A stretch of 64,000 nt of DNA from JBKEDF01 sp047975325 (lineage in GTDB: Bacteria > Pseudomonadota > Alphaproteobacteria > Rhodobacterales > Rhodobacteraceae). The number at the start of each line of letters is the position of its first letter. The first letter of the stretch is position 1. The stretch is taken from contig JBKEDF010000089.1 of NCBI GenBank assembly GCA_047975325.1, positions 20,972 to 84,971 of the forward strand, given 5' to 3'. Both the position numbers and the translations under genes were made by a program. The notes beneath the pieces were generated by a model. It searched no databases. It worked only from the letters and a program-made list of their open reading frames with translations, and was not told the origin of the DNA. Below are positions 1 to 7,598 of this stretch, in pieces.

Positions 1-168
1 GGCCCGGTCACGATAGGCGGCAACCCAGGCATCGAAACCGGAATTTGGTGCAGCGGCAAAACTCTGGCTCTGACGGGACGCCAGGATCGGCATGGCCCCA
101 CCGCCCTGACAGGCGGACAGGCCAAGGGCGGAAAGACCGAAGGTAAAATTACGACGCGATAGGGTCAT
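1..168 (-). CDS. Lytic murein transglycosylase, N-terminal part (cut by window edge)
   Basis: Only the first 56 codons lie in the window; the gene continues past base 1. The N-terminus has a twin-arginine motif (SRRNFTFGL) followed by a lipobox-like LSAC, so a Tat-exported or lipid-anchored periplasmic protein is likely. After a short linker the sequence reads FDAWVAAYRDRA, which matches the start of the MltB-type (SLT_2) lytic transglycosylase domain, where F-x-x-W-x-x-x-(F/Y)-R is typical. Such enzymes cleave the MurNAc-GlcNAc bond of peptidoglycan. I chose the ATG at 168 because an AGAGGA lies about 9 nt upstream; an in-frame ATG at 177 sits too close to that site. The family call rests on a short stretch. 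Confidence 0.65.
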   Translation of the reverse strand, partial: MTLSRRNFTFGLSALGLSACQGGGAMPILASRQSQSFAAAPNSGFDAWVAAYRDRA

Positions 169-248
169 GCTGCTCATCCTCTCTGCGGAGTTTGCTGCAG
201 CCTAGCCGAAACCGCGCAGCCGCAAAAGGCCCTGCGCGGGAAGCCGCC

Positions 249-1019
249 TTACCAGCGCCCGGTGATGGCGGCCCGTGCCAGGGCGAACCGGCGGGAAAAT
301 TCGGATGACCCGAGCATCCCGGCCGCAACCCTGCCCGGGGCACGGGCCGCCCGGTGCAGAACCGGCCCGGCCAGACAGGCCGAAAGTATCGCCGCATTTG
401 CCCGGCCCAGACTGCGCTGCCCCGCCCGGGCCGCCATGAACCGTTCAAGCCCACGCTCCGCCAGCGCCGCCACTGCCTGCGGCCGTCCATCAACCAGCGG
501 GATCCTTCCCCGCGCCTCAAGTTCCGGCACCGCCTGCAAAAACCCCGCCAGGCCAACCGCCCAGCCTGCAGCCCGGGCAACGGCTTCCGTTTCCGGCCCG
601 GCCCCGACAAGCCGTATCGCCAGCCAGAAAAGCCCGGCGCCGGTATCTTCGATATAGGTGTCAAAACCCGCCTGATCCTCAAACGGATCGCGATAGATGT
701 CCCAGCGGCGCGCCACGATCAGCCTGCCCAGCACATCACCGGGCAGGTTCCGGGCCGCGATCAGCCGGGCCATCGGCCCCATGACCTCATGCGCGGGCGG
801 CGTTTCACCGCGCAGCGCGCCTACCACCGCAGCGCACCACCCCCGCAGGCGCATCTCCGCAATCATAGGTTCACGGCTGGCCCAGGGAGCACGGGCGACC
901 TCCAGATTGAAGGCAAAAAGCGTGAACAGATCGGCGCGCATCTCTGCGGGCGCTGCCATGACGGCGGCGAAACGCGCGGGATCGGCGCGCTGGACAAGGG
1001 CGGCGCAGGCCTCGCTCAC
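249..1019 (-). CDS. Squalene/phytoene synthase family protein (NDUFAF6-like)
   Basis: A 256-aa protein starting with GTG, 22 nt after the stop of cimA, so probably the last gene of the cysS-cimA unit. It has the all-helical layout of the squalene/phytoene synthase fold: an N-terminal ADPARFAAVMAAP segment, LFTLFAFNLEVARAPW, then RRWDIYRDPFED and YIEDTGAGLFWLA. These segments resemble the alphaproteobacterial relatives of mitochondrial complex I assembly factor NDUFAF6 more than true synthases. The first aspartate-rich motif of real prenyl synthases (DDxxD-like) is not recognisable where it should be, so a condensation reaction is doubtful. By analogy only, a role near respiratory complex I is possible. 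Confidence 0.75.
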   Translation of the reverse strand: MSEACAALVQRADPARFAAVMAAPAEMRADLFTLFAFNLEVARAPWASREPMIAEMRLRGWCAAVVGALRGETPPAHEVMGPMARLIAARNLPGDVLGRLIVARRWDIYRDPFEDQAGFDTYIEDTGAGLFWLAIRLVGAGPETEAVARAAGWAVGLAGFLQAVPELEARGRIPLVDGRPQAVAALAERGLERFMAARAGQRSLGRANAAILSACLAGPVLHRAARAPGRVAAGMLGSSEFSRRFALARAAITGRW

Positions 1020-1041
1020 GCAGGTGCCACAACAAACGGTT

Positions 1042-2664
1042 TCATTCCGGTGTCACCCCGTCACGAACCAGTTTCCAGTTGATCGCATCAAGCAATGCCT
1101 CAAAGCTTGCATCGACTATATTCGGACTGACCCCCACCGTGGACCAGCGCCGCCCGAGATTGTCTTCGCTATCGATGATCACGCGGGTTACGGCTTCGGT
1201 GCCGCCCTGGGTGATGCGCACCTTGAAATCCACCAGCCGCAGATCATCAATGACCGCCTGATAGGGGCCAAGATCCTTGGCCAGGGCCTTGGCAAGCGCA
1301 TTGACGGGTCCGCGATCCGTTCCGTTTTCATCCATGGATTCGGAAACCGAAAGCATCTTCTGATCGCCGATTTTCACGACCACGACTGCCTCGGACAGGC
1401 TGACCACCCGGTTATACTTGTTCTTGCGGCGTTCCACCGTGACGCGATAACGCTTGACCTCAAAGAAATCCGGCATGAGGCCCAGTTCGCGCCGGGCCAG
1501 CAATTCGAACGAGGCCTGCGCCCCGTCATAGGCATAGCCGTCATCCTCGCGCCGCTTGATTTCCTCCAGGATGGAAGAAAGGCGGGGATCCTTCGCCTCC
1601 ACCTCCAGACCGGCTTCGGACAGGCGTGCGCGCAGATTCGACTGCCCCGCCTGATTGGACATCGGGATGATGCGCGCATTTCCAACCAGCGCAGGTTCAA
1701 CATGTTCATAGGTCGAAGGATCCTTGAGGATCGCACTGGCATGAAGCCCCGCCTTATGGGCAAAAGCCGAGGCCCCGATATAGGGGGAGGCGCGGTTGGG
1801 CACCCGATTCAGGATGTCATCCAGCATCCGCGACAATCGCAGCAGACCCTTGAGTCCTTCCCGTGTAACACCGGTTTCATAGCGGCTGGCATAGGGTTCC
1901 TTCAAAAGCAGTGTCGGGATCAGCGTAACCAGATTGGCATTGCCGCAACGTTCCCCCAAACCGTTAAGCGTCCCCTGCACCTGCCGCGCACCCGCATCGA
2001 TGGCGGCAAGCGAACCTGCCACCGCATTTCCCGTATCATCATGGCAGTGAATGCCAAGCTGGCTGCCGGGGATTCCCGCCGCAATCACCTCTGCGGTGAT
2101 CCGGCCGATTTCGGCGGGCAATGTGCCACCATTGGTATCGCAAAGCACCACCCAGCGCGCGCCCGCATCAAGCGCCGCATGCAAACAGGACAGGGCATAA
2201 TCCCTGTCCGCCTTGTAACCATCGAAAAAATGTTCCGCGTCAAAAAGCGCCTCACGCCCCTTCGCCACCAGATGCGCAACGGAGGCCTTGATCGCATCGC
2301 GGTTTTCGTCAAGCGTCACGCCAAGCGCGGTGGTGACATGAAAGACATGGGATTTACCGACAAGGCAGACAGCCGACGTATCAGCATCCAGAACCGCAGC
2401 CAGAACGTCGTCATTTTCCGCAGAGCGGCCAACCCGTTTGGTCATGCCAAAGGCCGTCATCGTTGCGCGGGTTTCAGGCGCCACACGGAAAAATTCGCTA
2501 TCGGTCGGATTCGCGCCGGGCCAGCCGCCTTCGATCTGGTCAATACCCAGGGCATCAAGGCCCAGCGCGATCTGCCGTTTTTCAGCGGCCGAGAATTGCA
2601 CTCCCTGCGTCTGCTGGCCGTCGCGCAAGGTGGTGTCGAAAAGGTAAAGGCGCTCGCGGCTCAT
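1042..2664 (-). CDS. cimA: (R)-citramalate synthase
   Basis: A 540-aa protein of the HMGL-like/isopropylmalate synthase family. It condenses acetyl-CoA with pyruvate to (R)-citramalate, the first step of the threonine-independent route to 2-oxobutyrate and isoleucine. Visible are the DTTLRDGQQ catalytic/metal motif at residues 10-18, HCHDDTGNAVA with the metal-binding histidines, NGLGERCGNANL, and a C-terminal LeuA-type regulatory domain from about residue 400. The length fits the CimA type (about 520-540 aa) better than LeuA. It overlaps the cysS stop by 4 nt (ATGA) and has a GGAGG 7 nt upstream, so it is translated with cysS. The presence of ilvD at 24.6 kb fits isoleucine synthesis. Confidence 0.93.
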   Translation of the reverse strand: MSRERLYLFDTTLRDGQQTQGVQFSAAEKRQIALGLDALGIDQIEGGWPGANPTDSEFFRVAPETRATMTAFGMTKRVGRSAENDDVLAAVLDADTSAVCLVGKSHVFHVTTALGVTLDENRDAIKASVAHLVAKGREALFDAEHFFDGYKADRDYALSCLHAALDAGARWVVLCDTNGGTLPAEIGRITAEVIAAGIPGSQLGIHCHDDTGNAVAGSLAAIDAGARQVQGTLNGLGERCGNANLVTLIPTLLLKEPYASRYETGVTREGLKGLLRLSRMLDDILNRVPNRASPYIGASAFAHKAGLHASAILKDPSTYEHVEPALVGNARIIPMSNQAGQSNLRARLSEAGLEVEAKDPRLSSILEEIKRREDDGYAYDGAQASFELLARRELGLMPDFFEVKRYRVTVERRKNKYNRVVSLSEAVVVVKIGDQKMLSVSESMDENGTDRGPVNALAKALAKDLGPYQAVIDDLRLVDFKVRITQGGTEAVTRVIIDSEDNLGRRWSTVGVSPNIVDASFEALLDAINWKLVRDGVTPE

Positions 2665-4112
2665 ATCAGCACCTCCAGTTTTTCGGGATCGAAACCCGGC
2701 ATCGGAATCAATTCGATACCTTGCCTGGACATCCGAACTTCAAGGCCGGCATCAATCAGCGCCGCCTTCATCGCATCGAGACCGGTAAAATCCTTGGTCT
2801 GCATGGCTTCAGCACGCAAGGCAGTCAGTTTGTCGCGCAAGCCCGAAAGATCGATCATTCCCGCATAGCGTGTTGCGGAGTTGTCTATTGCCCAGTCAGG
2901 AACAGGCCAGAAACCCAGAAACCTGAGGTCATGGGCCAGTTGCTGTCCCGATGGTCCGCCACGCAATTCATTTTCGGCCCGGTTTGCCAGTTGATCAAGA
3001 TGCGTCAGTGCGGCATGGGTATTCAGGTCATCGGAAAAAGCCTTGATGATCTCCGGGCTGACACGATTGGGATCGGCCAGTTCCTCCTTGGCAAAGTCAC
3101 GCACGAACCGAAAATACCTTGTCAGTTTATGCCGGGCCTCCAGACGGCGTTTTTCGGTCCAGTCCATCGGTTTTCGGTAATGGGTGGACAGCATTACGAA
3201 ACGGATCACCTCACCCGGGATGCCTTGCTCCAGCAGGTCGTGCACGGTAAAGAAATTGCCAAGCGATTTTGACATCTTCCCGCCTTCGACCTGCAGCATT
3301 TCATTATGCATCCAGACCTTCGCAAAACCACCATGGGGATGGGCGCAACGGCTTTGGGCGAGTTCGTTTTCATGATGCGGAAATTGCAGATCAAGCCCAC
3401 CACCATGGATGTCAAAGCTTTCGCCCAGGAGTTCGTGGCTCATGGCGGAACATTCGATATGCCAGCCCGGCCTTCCCCGGCCCCACGGGCTGTCCCAGCC
3501 CGGCAGATCGATATCCGAAGGCTTCCAAAGTACGAAATCCATCGGATCTTCCTTGAAAGGCGCAACTTCAACCCGCGCGCCTGCGATCATGTCATCGACC
3601 GACCGTCCCGAAAGCGTGCCATAGTCGCGGTAACTCCGTACCCGAAACAGCACATGACCTTGCTTTTCATAGGCATGGCCCCCCGCAATCAACCCCTCGA
3701 TCATCGCAATCATCGCGCCGATCCATTCCGTCGCGCGCGGCTCCTTTGTCGGGCGAAGCGCACCGATGGCATCCATATCGGCGTGATACCAGGCAATGGT
3801 TTCCCCGGTCCGTTCCCGGATCAGATCTTCCAGGCTTTCAGGGCGGCCTGCCGCCTTGCGCCGCTGTGCCTCGGCATTGATCTTGTCATCCACATCCGTG
3901 AAGTTGCGCACATAGGTTACATGATCAGCCCCATAGACATGGCGCATCAGCCGAAAGAGCGTGTCAAACACCACCACCGGGCGCGCATTGCCCAGATGCG
4001 CCCGATCATAAACGGTGGGACCGCAAACATAGATCCTCACATTGTCCGCATCGAGGGGGATAAACTCCTCCTTCCGGCGGGTCAGTGAATTATGCAGGCG
4101 GATCCTTGTCAT
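2661..4112 (-). CDS. cysS: Cysteine--tRNA ligase
   Basis: A 483-aa class I aminoacyl-tRNA synthetase that charges tRNA-Cys in the cytoplasm. The HIGH-like motif (HLGN, residues 39-42) follows the zinc ligand Cys30; the other zinc ligands expected for the family are visible as Cys221, His246 and Glu250. KMSKS is at residues 279-283, followed by the helical anticodon-binding DALR region. Length is normal. It is the first gene of a leftward unit with cimA (4-nt overlap) and the squalene synthase-like gene. A GAGGAAGAG ribosome site precedes the ATG. The 278-bp leader up to the divergent TPM gene shows no second gene and only a short GGCAAC/GTTGCC hairpin at 4313-4326. Confidence 0.97.
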   Translation of the reverse strand: MTRIRLHNSLTRRKEEFIPLDADNVRIYVCGPTVYDRAHLGNARPVVVFDTLFRLMRHVYGADHVTYVRNFTDVDDKINAEAQRRKAAGRPESLEDLIRERTGETIAWYHADMDAIGALRPTKEPRATEWIGAMIAMIEGLIAGGHAYEKQGHVLFRVRSYRDYGTLSGRSVDDMIAGARVEVAPFKEDPMDFVLWKPSDIDLPGWDSPWGRGRPGWHIECSAMSHELLGESFDIHGGGLDLQFPHHENELAQSRCAHPHGGFAKVWMHNEMLQVEGGKMSKSLGNFFTVHDLLEQGIPGEVIRFVMLSTHYRKPMDWTEKRRLEARHKLTRYFRFVRDFAKEELADPNRVSPEIIKAFSDDLNTHAALTHLDQLANRAENELRGGPSGQQLAHDLRFLGFWPVPDWAIDNSATRYAGMIDLSGLRDKLTALRAEAMQTKDFTGLDAMKAALIDAGLEVRMSRQGIELIPMPGFDPEKLEVLI

Positions 4113-4390
4113 CTCTCTTCCTCAAAACGGCACGGCCCCGGCGCGGGCTTACCGATTTTCGTCTGGGTTGGAAAACGAAAAGAAGGGCGCCCGCGACCGA
4201 TGGTCAGCAGGTAATACAGCAAATGCCGATAATGCCCTTGTGTATCATGCCCCTGTCTTACGCGCTTCGCGCGGTCGCGCCAAGCAGTTTTCGTGTCAAG
4301 AAAGGCGCAGGCGGCAACAGGTTGCCTGTTTGACCGGCCCCCTGAAAATGGCACAGTCTGGGCCAACCCCAATGTGAGTCGACAGACCCG

Positions 4391-5314
4391 ATGATGATAC
4401 GCCTGCTGGCCTTCCTGATTTTCCTGCCCGTTGCCGCATGGGCACAAGACTATCCCACGCCACTTTCGGACAAGGTGAATGATTATGCAGATCTGATCCC
4501 CCCCGAGGCGGAAGCCCGGATCGAAACCATGCTGCAACAGGCCCGGGATGAAACCGGTGTTCATATCGTCATGGTCACGATCGAACGTCAGCGGGATTAC
4601 GGCGGCACTGGGCGTTTTGCCGATTTTGCAACCGGCTGGTTCAATGCCTGGGGGATCGGTGACGCAACCCGCAATGATGGTGTGCTGATCCTTGTTGCCC
4701 GCAATGATCACGAGGCGAGGATCATTCTGGGCGAGGGGTTTGACGTGATCTGGGACAACCGCGCACAAAGGGTGATTGACCGCACCATGCTGCCCGCCTT
4801 TCGGGCGGATGACTATGCGCGCGGCCTTGAGGAAGGCGCTGCCTCCGCCATTGAAACCCTTGTCCGGCCCTTTGTGGCCAATAGCACCGAAGCTACAAAT
4901 GACAGCAAGGATAATTCGGCCAGAACGGACATGCTGGCCATTGGCTCCTTCCTGGCCATATTCGGCGCGATCGTATGGTGGAACAAAAGGCGCAAGGCCC
5001 GAAAAAGCCTGACGCAAAAGAAAATCCCCTGCCCCAATTGCGGGCATTCTCCGATGGATATGACGGTGGCGGTCCTGCTCGCCCCGGGTGATACCGATCC
5101 GGGCAGGAACCGCCGCACGGATCAATGCCCCGAATGCGGACATGACAAGGTGACGGAATATGTCGTGGCCTCACGGGCCATGCAGGGGTATGACCGAAAC
5201 CGTGAAACACGGCCCGGAAGAAATGCCGCCACCCCGGGGCGCGCCTCAAAATCACGTTCATCGGGGTTCGGCGGCGGGCGATCCTCCGGAGGGGGTGCTT
5301 CGGGCCGCTGGTAG
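4391..5314 (+). CDS. TPM domain protein with zinc-ribbon-like tail (YgcG family)
   Basis: A 307-aa envelope protein. Residues 1-19 form a Sec signal peptide ending AWA-Q. A TPM (TLP18.3/Psb32/MOLO-1) domain covers about residues 25-160, with the family-typical VNDYADLI start, GVLILVARNDHEARIILGEGFD core and DYARGLEEG end. A single membrane helix follows at about 180-198, then on the far side a Cys4 cluster (CPNCG ... CPECG) and a Gly/Ser-rich tail ending GGGASGRW. TPM proteins often ride with membrane or electron-transport maintenance functions, but no reaction is established for this type. Neighbours are convergent or divergent, so it is probably a single-gene unit. An ATG at 4394 is an equally possible start. 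Confidence 0.85.
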   Translation: MMIRLLAFLIFLPVAAWAQDYPTPLSDKVNDYADLIPPEAEARIETMLQQARDETGVHIVMVTIERQRDYGGTGRFADFATGWFNAWGIGDATRNDGVLILVARNDHEARIILGEGFDVIWDNRAQRVIDRTMLPAFRADDYARGLEEGAASAIETLVRPFVANSTEATNDSKDNSARTDMLAIGSFLAIFGAIVWWNKRRKARKSLTQKKIPCPNCGHSPMDMTVAVLLAPGDTDPGRNRRTDQCPECGHDKVTEYVVASRAMQGYDRNRETRPGRNAATPGRASKSRSSGFGGGRSSGGGASGRW

Positions 5315-5389
5315 GCCGGAACGCCACCGGGATCTTTCATGGCAAGCCCCAAAACTTGCCCGACAATCCGGGCTGGCCCTGTCGGTCTT

Positions 5390-5848
5390 TCACCCGAAGG
5401 CAGTCAGCGCCAGACAGGCCAGGATCATGGAAACCGGCAGGAGCCGGAAGCGCATCCACCAGCGCGGCGCAACGCCCCAGCGCCAGAAGCTCCAGTCCAG
5501 CACAAGAAGCGCCACGAAACCGGCCATCAGGTTGATCGATGCCGAAACCGGCCCACCGCCAACCATCACAAAGGCCCAGACGGCAGGGATCAATGCCAAA
5601 AGACTACCGATGACAGAGCCCCGCCCGGCCCGGCTGGCAAAGGTCCAGAGAATCCCGGATTGAAAGGCCAGCACGACAGTCCCCCAGGTCAGGCCAATAT
5701 ATGGGCCAATGAAACGCGCCCCAAGAAAGTGACTGCCCAACGCGGCTGCATCTTCGTCAAGCTGGGTCAGCGCACCCCACAGGAAGGGCAGCACCATCAA
5801 AACGCCTGCTATCTGCGCCACGCGCGGCAGCTTTGCCATCGTCGCCAT
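5390..5848 (-). CDS. DUF3429 family membrane protein
   Basis: A 152-aa protein with four to five hydrophobic helices and almost no soluble part, matching the DUF3429 layout (GVLMVLPFLWGAL; GPYIGLTWGTVVLAFQSG). The function of the family is unknown. I use the ATG at 5848, 11 nt after the ispH stop and preceded by GAAG; an upstream in-frame ATG at 5902 lies inside ispH and gives a non-homologous, Arg/Cys-rich leader. It is probably co-transcribed with ispH. An ATG at 5839 is a further alternative. Confidence 0.8.
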   Translation of the reverse strand: MATMAKLPRVAQIAGVLMVLPFLWGALTQLDEDAAALGSHFLGARFIGPYIGLTWGTVVLAFQSGILWTFASRAGRGSVIGSLLALIPAVWAFVMVGGGPVSASINLMAGFVALLVLDWSFWRWGVAPRWWMRFRLLPVSMILACLALTAFG

Positions 5849-5858
5849 CGCCCGGGCT

Positions 5859-6809
5859 TCACGCTGGTTCCCGCAACAGGCGCGGAACCTTGAATTCCAC
5901 ATTTTCCTGCGCGGTTTCCACCATCTCCATCCTCACATCATACCGGGTCCGAAAGGCATCTATCACCTCATCGACCAGTATTTCGGGGGCCGAGGCCCCG
6001 GCAGTGATCCCGGCCGCGCCAATGCCATCCAGGGCACGCCAGTCAATATCGGTGGCACGCTGAACAAGCTGCGAATAGGCGCATCCCGCCGCGCGGCCCA
6101 CTTCCACCAGCCGCCGGGAATTGGAAGAATTCGGCGCCCCGATCACCAGCAGCGCATCGATCTCGGGGGCGATTGCCTTCACCGCCGCCTGCCGGTTGGT
6201 CGTGGCATAGCAGATATCATCATGTGCGGGGGCAAGGATGGCGGGGAAACGTGTCATCAGGGCTGCGGCAATCTCCGCCGTATCATCAACCGAAAGTGTC
6301 GTTTGCGTGATGAAGGCAAGCTTTTCGGGATCCCGCACTTCGAGCCCGGCAACATCATCGGGCGTTTCCACCAAAAGGACCTCTCCGGGGGGCAGTTGCC
6401 CCATGGTTCCCACGGTCTCGGGATGGCCCTCATGGCCGATCATCACGATCTGGATGCCGTTTTCATGATGTCGCGCAGCCTCATTATGCACCTTGGTCAC
6501 CAGCGGGCAGGTTGCATCGACCGCAATCATCTCCCGTCGCGACGCTTCTGCCGGAACCGCCCTGGGAACGCCATGGGCGGAAAAGATCACCGGTCGGTCA
6601 TCGGGACAATCCTCCAGCTCCTCAACGAAAACCGCCCCCTTGGCGCGCAGATCATCCACCACATATTTGTTATGCACGATCTCATGGCGCACATAGACGG
6701 GCGCGCCCCATTTCTGCAGCGCCATCTCGACAATCTTGATGGCCCGGTCCACGCCTGCGCAAAAACCACGCGGCGCAGCAAGATAGAGGGTCAGGGCAGG
6801 CTTCGTCAT
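5859..6809 (-). CDS. ispH: 4-hydroxy-3-methylbut-2-enyl diphosphate reductase
   Basis: A 316-aa iron-sulfur enzyme, the last step of the MEP isoprenoid pathway (HMBPP to IPP and DMAPP). The three cluster cysteines are visible at residues 17 (RGFCAGV), 101 (DATCPLVTKVH) and 200 (DDICYATTNRQ), with substrate-binding histidines in IVHNKYV and GHEGHPE and the FSAHGVP motif. Length is standard. A GGAGCC ribosome site precedes the ATG. The DUF3429 gene follows after 10 nt, suggesting one transcript. Confidence 0.97.
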   Translation of the reverse strand: MTKPALTLYLAAPRGFCAGVDRAIKIVEMALQKWGAPVYVRHEIVHNKYVVDDLRAKGAVFVEELEDCPDDRPVIFSAHGVPRAVPAEASRREMIAVDATCPLVTKVHNEAARHHENGIQIVMIGHEGHPETVGTMGQLPPGEVLLVETPDDVAGLEVRDPEKLAFITQTTLSVDDTAEIAAALMTRFPAILAPAHDDICYATTNRQAAVKAIAPEIDALLVIGAPNSSNSRRLVEVGRAAGCAYSQLVQRATDIDWRALDGIGAAGITAGASAPEILVDEVIDAFRTRYDVRMEMVETAQENVEFKVPRLLREPA

Positions 6810-6887
6810 GGTGGCTCCAGCGCAGGTTTCGCGGCAGGTTTAAGGCCACAGGCCCCGCAGGTCCAGTGCGCACCGCCAAGCCCCGTT

Positions 6888-7364
6888 TCAGGCAGGAAAT
6901 ACGGGCTGCCTCGTCAGGTCCTTGGTAAAAAGCAGCGAGGTCGGATATTCAAATCCCGGATGTGTCGCCATGCCGGTCTGCTGAAAGCCAAGTGCAAAAA
7001 AGACGGCATGATTTTCAACAAGTTCCACCCGGCTATGAAGCTCAATCCTCTTGCAGCCGAGCGCACGTCCCCGTTTTTCCGCAACCGCGATCAATTCGCG
7101 GGCATGGCCCTGGCGTTTATAGGCGGGCTCAACCGACAGCTTTTCCAGATAAAGCACATCGGCCTTCGGCTTCAGCAACACACAGGCAATGGCCGGATCA
7201 CCCGTGACCCAGATTTCGCCCTCATATTGCGCCAGGTCGTTTTCCGTCAGCCGGTGCATTGACGATGGCGGATCGATACGGCCTTCCATGGATGCGAAGG
7301 CACGCCTGATCAGGCCAAGCAAGGCCTGCCAATCATATAACCCCTGCGGACGAAACGGCACCAT
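6888..7364 (-). CDS. GNAT family N-acetyltransferase
   Basis: A 158-aa single-domain GNAT protein. The acetyl-CoA binding motif A is visible as LEKLSVEPAYKRQGHARELIAVAE (R/Q-x-x-G-x-A type), followed by the motif B region HAVFFALGFQQTG. The substrate is not predictable. A GAGGGAAC ribosome site precedes the ATG. It lies 78 nt upstream of ispH on the same strand. Confidence 0.87.
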   Translation of the reverse strand: MVPFRPQGLYDWQALLGLIRRAFASMEGRIDPPSSMHRLTENDLAQYEGEIWVTGDPAIACVLLKPKADVLYLEKLSVEPAYKRQGHARELIAVAEKRGRALGCKRIELHSRVELVENHAVFFALGFQQTGMATHPGFEYPTSLLFTKDLTRQPVFPA

Positions 7365-7537
7365 GTCAGTTCCCTCGGCGTTTCAATGCGAAGTTTCGGC
7401 CTCGACGGGCAGTCCGTCAAGTTCTTTTCAAATGCATCTATTCCCGCCAATGGCCCCTTTATGACCGATAAAACCACGCAGCACGTCAATATCTTGTGGA
7501 AAACCGCCAAAATACCGCAGGATAATGGGGCCAAAGC

Positions 7538-7566
7538 TTGACACGCCCGCCGCCTCCCCCGACCAT
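7538..7566 (+). promoter_or_regulatory. Candidate smc promoter
   Basis: TTGACA at 7538-7543 is followed after 17 nt by GACCAT at 7561-7566. The -35 element is perfect and the -10 weak (3 of 6), a pattern common in GC-rich alphaproteobacteria. The distance to the smc start is about 30 nt. This is inferred from sequence only. Confidence 0.3.
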
Positions 7567-7598
7567 CGACAAGGCACAGAATCATCGGATCCAGCAGT

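Noticed and set aside
697..2868. Plus-strand open frame of 723 codons antisense to cimA
   Set aside because: A shadow of third-position GC in cimA; no conserved domain and no ribosome site.
4276..4299. TTGACA-like -35 box upstream of cysS
   Set aside because: At the expected spacing the -10 region reads GACCGC, a poor match, so no promoter is claimed.
4109..5143. Minus-strand frame of 344 codons spanning the cysS leader and the TPM gene
   Set aside because: Antisense to the well-supported TPM protein; no domain and a His/Arg-rich composition.
7365..7537. Search for a dsbA or DUF721 gene before smc, common in this order
   Set aside because: No frame with such motifs exists; only shadows of smc are open there.
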